A DNA stretch of 10,166 bases from Nitrosopumilus sp. BACL13 MAG-121220-bin23 (GTDB lineage Archaea > Thermoproteota > Nitrososphaeria > Nitrososphaerales > Nitrosopumilaceae), in the NCBI GenBank assembly GCA_001437625.1, contig LIAL01000042.1, positions 1 to 10,166 of the forward strand, in the 5' to 3' direction. Positions 1 through 5,361 of the stretch are shown one piece after another (position 1 is the stretch's first letter; each line of letters opens with the position of its first letter). Both the position numbers and the translations under genes were made by a program. The notes beneath the pieces were generated by a model. It did no database searches. It was not told the origin of the DNA and worked only from the letters and a program-made list of their open reading frames with translations.

Positions 1-20
1 TGGATATCCGGCTAAATATG

Positions 21-28
21 AAATATAG
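21..28 (+). promoter_or_regulatory. TATA-like box upstream of the HAD phosphatase gene
   Basis: The sequence AAATATAG is centred about 29 nt before the TTG start at 54, the spacing expected for an archaeal TATA box driving a leaderless transcript. The region is very AT-rich, so chance matches are common. Confidence 0.3.
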
Positions 29-53
29 ATTTTTTTTTTAATATAGAAATATT

Positions 54-695
54 TTGTTGATAATTTTTGATGTTGAAGGCGTTTTGTATGATGAAGAATA
101 CCTTCCAATTCTCGCAGAAAAATTAAACAAAGAAAAAGAAATTTGGGAGATTACAAAACAAGGAATTCAAGGTAAAATAAATTGGGAAGATGGACTTCGA
201 ACTAGAGTTGCTGCATTAAAGGGGTTAGATGAAAAAGTATGTCAGGCGGTTGCTGATAGTCTGCCTATAATGCCTGGTGCAAAAGAAACATGTAGGATCT
301 TAAAAGCTGCAGGTTGGAAAATTATGGCTGTTTCTGGTGGTTTTACATTGATGATGGACAAATTACAAAAAGAATTGGGTTTTGATTATGTATATTGTAA
401 TGATTTAATTTTTAAAGATGGTAAACTTGATGGCGTTAACATTGTTGTTGATTCTGATAAATCAAAATCTGCAAAAATAAAAATTGCTGAATGGGGTGAA
501 AATAAAGAGGATATTGTTTGTGTTGTGGACGGTGCAAATGATATTAAATTATTTGATGTTTGTGGCCTTGGTATTGCCTATAGGGCACAGGATTTAGTTA
601 AAGACTTGGCCACTACTACACTAGAGGAAAAAGATTTATCTAAAATTTTGGGTATTATTAACAAACATCTTAAATTAGATCTTCCTACGGCATAA
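54..695 (+). CDS. HAD-superfamily phosphatase, SerB-like (subfamily IB)
   Basis: Probable soluble phosphatase of the haloacid dehalogenase superfamily, 213 residues, close to phosphoserine phosphatase (SerB) in length and motif order. Motif I is F-D-V-E-G-V-L with nucleophile Asp6; the second acidic residue is Glu8 instead of the usual Asp. Motif II is the VSGGF loop with Ser94. Motif III is probably one of the lysines around 121-141. Motif IV is DGAND with Asp159 and Asp163, the expected Mg2+ ligands. The segment between motifs I and II (about residues 15-80) is the helical cap of subfamily IB. Translation starts at TTG 54; a second TTG follows at once (57), and no better start lies upstream. 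A TATA-like stretch about 28 nt upstream suggests a leaderless message. cofE follows 33 nt downstream on the same strand. The superfamily call is firm. The substrate, phosphoserine or another small phosphate ester, is not established. Confidence 0.85.
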   Translation: MLIIFDVEGVLYDEEYLPILAEKLNKEKEIWEITKQGIQGKINWEDGLRTRVAALKGLDEKVCQAVADSLPIMPGAKETCRILKAAGWKIMAVSGGFTLMMDKLQKELGFDYVYCNDLIFKDGKLDGVNIVVDSDKSKSAKIKIAEWGENKEDIVCVVDGANDIKLFDVCGLGIAYRAQDLVKDLATTTLEEKDLSKILGIINKHLKLDLPTA

Positions 696-728
696 ACATT
701 TTTTAGTACTATATCTTAAATATTTTAA

Positions 729-1454
729 TTGCAAATTATTCCAATCTTCATTGAAAAAGAAATTACTGTAGGTGATGATTTATCTGAACTCATTTTAAAT
801 TCTGGTGATATACTTGATGGTGATGTGCTTGTAATTGCACAAAAAATTATTTCCAAGCAAGAAGGCAGAATGATTGAATTATCTACCATACAGCCATCTT
901 TGTTGGCTCAAGGTATTAGTTCACAATACAATAAAGATCCTGCACTTGTTGAATTAATTTTATCTGAATCAAAAAGAATTGTTAGACTGAAAAATGGTTT
1001 AATTATTGTGGAAACTAATAGTGGATTTATTTGTGCAAATGCCGGAATAGATGAAAGTAACGTTATTGATGGATTTGCAACGTTACTTCCACTAAATTCT
1101 GATAAATCTGCGGAGATAATTCGAACAAATATTTTAAATAAAACTGGCAAGAATGTCGCTGTGGTTATTTCTGATACTTTTGGTAGGCCTTTTAGAATGG
1201 GACAAACTAACTGCGCTATTGGAATTTCGGGTTTAAATCCTATTTTGGATTATGCTGGAACTTTGGATTCTTTTAAACGTATTTTACGTATTACTGCAAT
1301 TGCTATTGCTGATGAACTGTCTTCTGCTGCAGAACTTGTTATGGGTAAAACAAAAAAATGTCCTGTAGCTATAATTCGTAACTATTCCTTTAATGTCGGA
1401 CATAACACTATACAAGATTTAATTCGTCCTGAAAATGAAGATCTTTTTAAATAA
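729..1454 (+). CDS. cofE: Coenzyme F420-0:L-glutamate ligase CofE
   Basis: CofE adds gamma-linked glutamates to F420-0 using GTP, the last step of coenzyme F420 synthesis in archaea. The protein has 241 residues, near the usual length of about 250 for archaeal CofE. Recognisable blocks are DGDVLVIAQKIISKQEGR (residues 30-47), the ICANAGIDESN block (101-111), the SDTFGRPFRMGQTNCAIG block (148-165) continuing into GLNPILDYAG (168-177), and DELSSAAELVMGK (195-207). These correspond to the conserved GTP- and metal-binding surface of the family. The start is TTG at 729, giving MQIIPIF, and no ATG competes nearby. The gene lies 33 nt after the HAD phosphatase on the same strand and may share its transcript. 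The poly-T run after the stop suggests transcription ends there. It lacks the C-terminal FMN-dependent domain found in fused bacterial FbiB proteins. Confidence 0.95.
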   Translation: MQIIPIFIEKEITVGDDLSELILNSGDILDGDVLVIAQKIISKQEGRMIELSTIQPSLLAQGISSQYNKDPALVELILSESKRIVRLKNGLIIVETNSGFICANAGIDESNVIDGFATLLPLNSDKSAEIIRTNILNKTGKNVAVVISDTFGRPFRMGQTNCAIGISGLNPILDYAGTLDSFKRILRITAIAIADELSSAAELVMGKTKKCPVAIIRNYSFNVGHNTIQDLIRPENEDLFK

Positions 1455-1486
1455 TTTTTTATCTTAATTTCATTTTTATTTTTTTT
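1455..1486 (+). terminator. T-rich archaeal-type terminator after cofE
   Basis: A run of six T follows the stop codon, and a run of eight T lies at 1479-1486, with no strong hairpin. Archaeal RNA polymerase terminates on such tracts. The evidence is only base composition and position at a gene end. Confidence 0.4.
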
Positions 1487-1537
1487 ATGATTTATGGATG
1501 AACAAATATTGAATTAATTAGTTATTTCTTAATTAGA

Positions 1538-1545
1538 TTTTAATA
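1538..1545 (+). promoter_or_regulatory. TATA-like box upstream of the TusA-family gene
   Basis: TTTAATAT is centred about 34 nt before the ATG at 1576 and would give a transcript with a leader of under 10 nt. It lies in the 121-nt gap after cofE, downstream of the T tracts, which suggests the TusA-like gene has its own promoter. Confidence 0.35.
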
Positions 1546-1575
1546 TGACAAATCATTCTATAGATATAGATATCA

Positions 1576-1812
1576 ATGTCTGAATCCAATGAAAAAAAAT
1601 TAGATGCAACAGGATTATTTTGTCCTGAACCTGTATTTAGAACTAAAATTGAAATTGAGCGAATGCAAGTTGGACAAATTATTAGTGTCTCTGCTGATGA
1701 TCCTGATGCTGAAGAAGATATTTCCAGATGGGTTACAAGAAACGGTCATGAATTGTTGAATTTGACTAAAGATGGCAGTACGACTACACTTCAAATTAAA
1801 AAAATGAAATAA
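1576..1812 (+). CDS. TusA/SirA-family sulfur carrier protein
   Basis: Small 78-residue protein of the TusA/SirA/YedF family, cytoplasmic persulfide carriers that pass sulfur between sulfurtransferases and acceptors. The signature is LDATGLFCPEPV (residues 9-20), with the persulfide-forming Cys16 in a C-P-x-P motif at the start of the first helix. The rest fits the two-layer alpha/beta fold: a helix around 20-32, a strand IISVSADDP (37-45), a helix beginning DAEEDISRWV (46-55), and a final strand TTTLQIKK. The ATG start gives the usual short lead before the first strand. It stands alone on the plus strand, with the minus-strand helical-protein gene converging on it only 5 nt away. The same window encodes a rhodanese, a siroheme reductase and Thi4, so a role in a local sulfur relay is plausible. 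The actual partner, for example tRNA thiolation or cofactor synthesis, cannot be told from sequence. Confidence 0.9.
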   Translation: MSESNEKKLDATGLFCPEPVFRTKIEIERMQVGQIISVSADDPDAEEDISRWVTRNGHELLNLTKDGSTTTLQIKKMK

Positions 1813-1817
1813 TTTTA

Positions 1818-2291
1818 TTATTCTGATATTTTTTTAATGTTTGTTTCATAAAATTTTCTAAAAATACTGTTCATGTGTTTTTCATGATCTACACAATTTG
1901 TACTAATTTCTAATATTTTCTTTTTAACTCCCTTACTCCAAAGACTTTGCTGTTTATCTTTAGAATCTATGATTGAAGGGTTTTCTTTAATTTTTTCCAT
2001 TATTTTTATGAGGTCTGTTGACAATTGACGAAATTTACTAATGTATAGTAGATACGTTTGTGCTTCACCTTTGTTAATCAAATTCATCATATTTTGTATT
2101 TCGTTATAATATGCTAAACTTGTTTCATCATATTTTTTTAATTCTTGAATTCTTTTTTCCCAATACTCTTTTGTTGTTTTTTCTTGAATTTTATATGTAA
2201 ATTGATTTTTTGCTAGAATCGAGCCTAACTCTGCTAATTTTTTACTTTTTTCATCCATCATATTTTTACTTTTTTCAGAATCATAACTCAT
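1818..2291 (-). CDS. Hypothetical charged helical protein
   Basis: I do not recognise this 157-residue protein. It is rich in Lys, Glu, Ile and Asn, has almost no Gly or Pro, and looks almost entirely alpha-helical. Probable coiled-coil stretches lie at about residues 5-30, 40-75 and 80-105. There is no signal peptide, membrane segment or metal motif; the only cysteine is Cys133, in a TNCVDHEKH context. The start is ATG at 2291, with no Shine-Dalgarno sequence in front. It is the last gene of the leftward run, 23 nt after the small four-cysteine protein, so the two are probably co-transcribed and may act together. Its 3' end is 5 nt from the TusA-like gene coming the other way. The gene call rests on ORF length, position and neighbour spacing. 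Confidence 0.65.
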   Translation of the reverse strand: MSYDSEKSKNMMDEKSKKLAELGSILAKNQFTYKIQEKTTKEYWEKRIQELKKYDETSLAYYNEIQNMMNLINKGEAQTYLLYISKFRQLSTDLIKIMEKIKENPSIIDSKDKQQSLWSKGVKKKILEISTNCVDHEKHMNSIFRKFYETNIKKISE

Positions 2292-2314
2292 TAATTAATT
2301 ATTTTTGATTCGTA

Positions 2315-2548
2315 TTAAAGAACTTGACTTTTTTGCTTATTCCAAACGTCGTCTAATTTTTTTGAATAATTTAAAATACATTCTTCACAAAATGAATCCC
2401 ATTCATCTATTTTTAATTTTTTAAAAAAAACTAATGCCCATTTGTATTTAGGTTCTTTTTTATATTGAAATTGTTGAATTGTGTAAATTTCTTTTTGATA
2501 AAACTTATTCAAACATTTTTTGCATTGTACTTTTTTATTTGTCTGCAT
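2315..2548 (-). CDS. Small four-cysteine putative zinc-binding protein
   Basis: The protein has 77 residues with two CxxC pairs, CKKC at 9-12 and CEEC at 54-57, separated by a basic, aromatic-rich segment (about residues 15-50). This is the layout of a zinc ribbon or treble-clef-like fold binding one Zn2+ through four cysteines. The family is not recognised. The ATG at 2548 lies inside the last codons of trxB in another frame, so the genes overlap by 14 nt (2535-2548). This points to co-transcription and possibly coupled translation with thioredoxin reductase. The helical-protein gene follows after 23 nt. A CxxC protein encoded directly behind thioredoxin reductase could be a redox substrate instead of a structural zinc protein. 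However, the paired CxxC spacing fits metal binding better, and no thioredoxin fold (WCGPC-type motif) is visible. Confidence 0.65.
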   Translation of the reverse strand: MQTNKKVQCKKCLNKFYQKEIYTIQQFQYKKEPKYKWALVFFKKLKIDEWDSFCEECILNYSKKLDDVWNKQKSQVL

Positions 2549-3533
2549 TTTCTGTTAAGAATTTATCGACATCTATTGCAGCCATACATCCAAACCCTGC
2601 AGCTGTAATTGCTTGTCTATAACTTCTGTCGTGCACATCTCCTGCTGCAAAAACTCCCTCCATGTTTGTATGTGTTTTATTTTTTAATACAATGTACCCT
2701 TCACCATCTAAATCTATTTGACCTTTGAATAATTGTGTATTTGGTATGTGTCCAATTGCAACAAACAACCCTCCTACATCTATTGTTTTTTCTTCATTTG
2801 TTTTTAGATTTTTTAATACTGCTTGCTGCATTTTCTGATCACCTTTAATTTCAGTTACTTCAGAATTCCAATGAAATTGTATTTTTTCATTATTCATAGC
2901 TCTTTCTTGCATTACTTTACTTGCACGTAATTCTCCTCTTCTGTGCACTACATGGATTTTGGTTGCAAATTTTGTTAGAAATGTTGCTTCTTCAATTGCT
3001 GAATCTCCTCCTCCTACCACAATAAGCTCCATGTTTCTAAAGAATGGTCCATCACATGTTGCACAATACGACACGCCTTTGCCTGAAAATTCCTCTTCTC
3101 CTTTAATTCCCATTTTTCTTGGATTTGCACCTGTCGCAATGATTACTGCTCGTGCCTCATATTCTTCAGAACCTGTTAATACTTTGTAAGGTGCACGTCT
3201 AAAATCCATATCCACTACTACATCATCAATAATTGTGGTTCCCATTCTTTGTGATTGTTTTCTCATTTCTATCATTAAATCTGGACCCATTATTCCATTC
3301 TCAAATCCTGGATAATTTTCAACTTCTGTGGTGTTGACTAGTTGTCCACCTGGTAGTAATCCTGATAAAATTAAAGTATCGTAACCTGCTCTTGAACAAT
3401 AAATTCCAGCGGTATATCCTGATGGCCCTGCACCAATAATGATTACATCAAATTTTGTTTTCTTTACACCTGATATTTTTGGAGCGTCATTACTAGTTTG
3501 CAATACTGCTGATCCTGAATCTGCTGACATCAT
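2535..3533 (-). CDS. trxB: Thioredoxin reductase (NADPH), low-Mr type
   Basis: FAD- and NADPH-dependent enzyme that reduces thioredoxin in the cytoplasm. Visible elements in order are the FAD-binding GxGxxG loop IIGAGPSGYTAG (residues 32-43), PGGQL (61-65), the ATG motif at 133-135, the redox-active disulfide CATC (Cys157 and Cys160) followed by DG, the NADPH-binding loop GGGDSA (174-179), HRR at 197-199 for the NADPH 2'-phosphate, and the second FAD motif GVFAAGD (293-299). At 332 residues it is slightly longer than the usual 310-320 because of an extra N-terminal segment of about 25 residues before the first FAD strand. The start is one of two adjacent ATGs (3533 or 3530); a TATA-like element about 27 nt upstream supports this region. 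It follows the DUF6775-like gene by 54 nt and overlaps the small CxxC protein by 14 nt. Some homologues are paired with other partners such as ferredoxin or NrdH, but the HRR motif favours NADPH. Confidence 0.95.
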   Translation of the reverse strand: MMSADSGSAVLQTSNDAPKISGVKKTKFDVIIIGAGPSGYTAGIYCSRAGYDTLILSGLLPGGQLVNTTEVENYPGFENGIMGPDLMIEMRKQSQRMGTTIIDDVVVDMDFRRAPYKVLTGSEEYEARAVIIATGANPRKMGIKGEEEFSGKGVSYCATCDGPFFRNMELIVVGGGDSAIEEATFLTKFATKIHVVHRRGELRASKVMQERAMNNEKIQFHWNSEVTEIKGDQKMQQAVLKNLKTNEEKTIDVGGLFVAIGHIPNTQLFKGQIDLDGEGYIVLKNKTHTNMEGVFAAGDVHDRSYRQAITAAGFGCMAAIDVDKFLTENADK

Positions 3534-3554
3534 AGTGTATAATGTCTTTATTTC

Positions 3555-3565
3555 AATAATTTAAG
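3555..3565 (-). promoter_or_regulatory. TATA-like box upstream of trxB
   Basis: Read on the minus strand this is CTTAAATTATT, centred 27 nt before the ATG at 3533, the expected spacing for a leaderless archaeal transcript. The 54-nt gap to the upstream gene leaves room for a separate trxB promoter, so trxB may not depend wholly on the thi4 transcript. Confidence 0.4.
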
Positions 3566-3587
3566 TCAATATATTATTCTAAGATTT

Positions 3588-4355
3588 TTAATTTTTAATT
3601 TTTATTAAGATCTCTTCATGTTTTTTACACATTTTTTTATTATCTACTTGTGAAATAAATAGATCTTTTTGCCAATGCGAATTAAATAATCTACATTGAT
3701 CATTGTCACAAAAAGCATCTCCTGTTTCATAGTAAAATATTGCTTGTAATGCATACCCTTCAACAATATCTGACATTCTAGAATCTCCATATTCTAAAAA
3801 CTGACCTTTGTATTTTTTCTTAATTTCTCCAATTTCTTCTTTTGAAAAATTAGTCATTAGATCTAGATAGTATTGTTTGGGTTTGGCAGGAGCTTCAATT
3901 ATGCCTGTTGTTGAAATTATTATTGGATTTGATCCAACCAGTGCTCTTGCATGATATCTAAAATCATTTTCATCAAACGTACATGTGAGTTTATTTGTAA
4001 AAATTATATTTAAAATATTTTGATTTTTTTCCTCATTTGGAATTAATTCTGTAACTATATTACTTAATTCAATGCCGTCATAAAGTATCATTTCTTCTTT
4101 ATTTGACATATCCTTATTTTCTAATTCAATTGAAATTTCTTCTATGGATGGAATGTGCTTTTGAAATGTTTTTTTTAAATTAAATATTCTACTACTAGCA
4201 ATGTTTTCACATGTTTTTTTATTTATATTTTCAAAAATATTGTTTCTTATTTCAATTTTAATTTGAAATATATTTTCAATAAACTTTTTTAATTTTTTAA
4301 TATCTATTTCTAAAACTGAAGGTTCATTGTATAATATTATTTTAGAAATTTTCAC
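3588..4355 (-). CDS. DUF6775-like putative metallopeptidase family protein
   Basis: The protein has 255 residues. The C-terminal half resembles archaeal proteins annotated as DUF6775 putative metallopeptidases; this rests on remembered motifs, not a search. Recognisable segments are STTGIIEAPAKPKQYYL (148-164) and FCDNDQCRLFNSHWQ (215-229), followed by CKKH (243-246). Cys216, Cys221, His227, Cys243 and His246 could together form a zinc site. There is no HExxH motif, so peptidase activity is unproven. The N-terminal 130 residues are Ile-, Lys- and Asn-rich and more weakly patterned. No signal peptide or membrane segment is seen. The start is GTG at 4355, 23 nt after the thi4 stop, so it is probably co-transcribed with thi4. 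A TATA-like AATTTATAAAA on the minus strand lies just before the start, but only about 16 nt away, too near for a normal promoter of this start. Confidence 0.7.
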   Translation of the reverse strand: MKISKIILYNEPSVLEIDIKKLKKFIENIFQIKIEIRNNIFENINKKTCENIASSRIFNLKKTFQKHIPSIEEISIELENKDMSNKEEMILYDGIELSNIVTELIPNEEKNQNILNIIFTNKLTCTFDENDFRYHARALVGSNPIIISTTGIIEAPAKPKQYYLDLMTNFSKEEIGEIKKKYKGQFLEYGDSRMSDIVEGYALQAIFYYETGDAFCDNDQCRLFNSHWQKDLFISQVDNKKMCKKHEEILIKIKN

Positions 4356-4378
4356 TATGGTGTTTTTTTATAAATTAC

Positions 4379-5197
4379 TTATCTGTCTAACTCTTTTAGT
4401 TTTTCAGCTACTATTTGGGCTGCCTTCTTTCCTGAATATAACATTGAGCCAAATGTTGGTCCCATTCTTGCCAATCCATAAGTTTCAGTAACTGACATTC
4501 CTGCTGCAATTAATCCTGGATAAATTTCACCTGTTTTATTCACTACGTGTTCTTCTCCATCATTAACGTGCATTGGTTCCATTCCTTTCCATTCTGCTAA
4601 CCCTCTATCTACTAGTCTTTTCACTGCTACTGAATCATGACCTGATGCATCAACAACTATTTTTGCTTCTAATGCTATTGGATCAACACATGTGATGTTA
4701 CGTGGCAATGCTGAAACTGGCATCCAATTAACTACAATTCCTGATACTCTTCCATTCTTTAAGATTAAATCATCAAACTTTGTAAGTTGAAGAAATTTTA
4801 CTCCTGAATCACATGCTGCTGCAATTAATTTTGACACTGCATGTGGTCCTGGTGTCAAGTATAATCCCTCTGCAACTTTTTTGTATGGAATTCCTAATTC
4901 ATCCCAAAACTTTTGTGCAGGTTCTCTAACTGTAACGGGATTCATCATATATCCTCCTAACCAATATCCTCCCCCTAGGTAATTATTTTGTTCAATAACT
5001 AAAACTTTGTAACCCATGTTTGAAAGCTCTCTACTAGCTGTTAATCCTGCAGGACCTGCACCAATAATTATTACATCTGATTCTGCTCTATCATCTAAAA
5101 CTTCATGAAATTCTTTTGCAATGGCACGTGTAATTACAACTTCTCGAACATCTGTGAATATTTTTGTAGATTGTTCTGCTAATGTTGGCTCTTGCAT
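4379..5197 (-). CDS. thi4: Thiamine thiazole synthase Thi4 (Cys-type)
   Basis: Thi4 makes the thiazole half of thiamine from NAD, glycine and a sulfur source; in archaea it is also annotated as ribose-1,5-bisphosphate isomerase or sulfide-dependent ADP-thiazole synthase. The 272-residue protein shows the dinucleotide-binding loop IIIGAGPAGLTASREL (43-58), the glycine-rich LGGGYWLGGYM block (74-84), the substrate region ITCVDP (168-173), DASGHD (183-188) and the C-terminal RMGPTFGSMLYSGKKAA signature (244-260). Cys170, two residues before Asp172, aligns with the yeast sulfur-donor Cys205 (C-x-D). Asp172 and His187 are the likely iron ligands of the family. Methanocaldococcus-type enzymes have His at the Cys position and use free sulfide, so this one may be of the self-sacrificing type, as the Cys-containing Haloferax homologue suggests. 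It starts at ATG 5197 and leads the leftward run, divergent from the siroheme reductase gene. Confidence 0.93.
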   Translation of the reverse strand: MQEPTLAEQSTKIFTDVREVVITRAIAKEFHEVLDDRAESDVIIIGAGPAGLTASRELSNMGYKVLVIEQNNYLGGGYWLGGYMMNPVTVREPAQKFWDELGIPYKKVAEGLYLTPGPHAVSKLIAAACDSGVKFLQLTKFDDLILKNGRVSGIVVNWMPVSALPRNITCVDPIALEAKIVVDASGHDSVAVKRLVDRGLAEWKGMEPMHVNDGEEHVVNKTGEIYPGLIAAGMSVTETYGLARMGPTFGSMLYSGKKAAQIVAEKLKELDR

Positions 5198-5218
5198 GAT
5201 GAAACTATTTTTATTATC

Positions 5219-5227
5219 AATTAATAC
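5219..5227 (-). promoter_or_regulatory. TATA-like box upstream of thi4
   Basis: Read on the minus strand the element is GTATTAATT, centred about 26 nt before the ATG at 5197. The spacing suits a leaderless transcript. The match is only approximate. Confidence 0.3.
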
Positions 5228-5242
5228 TTTCGCACATTCTAA

Positions 5243-5260
5243 AATTAGCTTATACTAATT
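5243..5260. promoter_or_regulatory. Inverted repeat in the divergent thi4/reductase promoter region
   Basis: A perfect dyad, AATTAG-cttata-CTAATT, has 6-bp arms and a 6-nt spacer. It sits about 20 nt upstream of the putative thi4 TATA element and roughly 90-115 nt upstream of the reductase start. It could be an operator for a dimeric regulator. AT-rich DNA gives such dyads by chance, and I cannot tie it to a named regulator. Confidence 0.25.
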
Positions 5261-5344
5261 ATTTTTAATTATTATGCGTAAATAAATGGGAAAATTTTGT
5301 TTACATCTTGATTTTTTTATCCTAAAATGTCCTGATATAAAAAA

Positions 5345-5351
5345 TTTATAA
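5345..5351 (+). promoter_or_regulatory. TATA box for the nitrite/sulfite reductase gene
   Basis: TTTATAA, within AAATTTATAACC, is a good archaeal TATA match. It is centred 29 nt before the in-frame TTG at 5377 but only 14 nt before the TTG at 5362. It therefore favours the shorter N-terminus. A second AT-rich element, ATATAAAA at 5335-5342, is the only one that could serve the 5362 start. Confidence 0.45.
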
Positions 5352-5361
5352 CCAAACTAAC

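Noticed and set aside
1..28. Possible C-terminal end of an upstream plus-strand gene (frame 2 reads GYPAKYEI then stop at 26-28)
   Set aside because: Eight codons are too few to support a gene; other frames also close within the same stretch.
908..1150. Minus-strand open frame inside cofE
   Set aside because: It lies entirely antisense to a strongly conserved gene, with no family features of its own.
1513..1536. Direct TTAATTAG repeats (1514-1521 and 1529-1536) in the gap before the TusA-like gene
   Set aside because: They are short, AT-only and partly self-complementary; expected by chance at this base composition.
2959..3189. Plus-strand open frame inside trxB
   Set aside because: It is antisense to conserved trxB coding sequence and has no promoter or recognisable product.
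5198..5361. Checked for a thiamine pyrophosphate riboswitch upstream of thi4
   Set aside because: No CUGAGA-type core or second conserved TPP-aptamer segment is visible on the minus strand, and the putative leader is too short.
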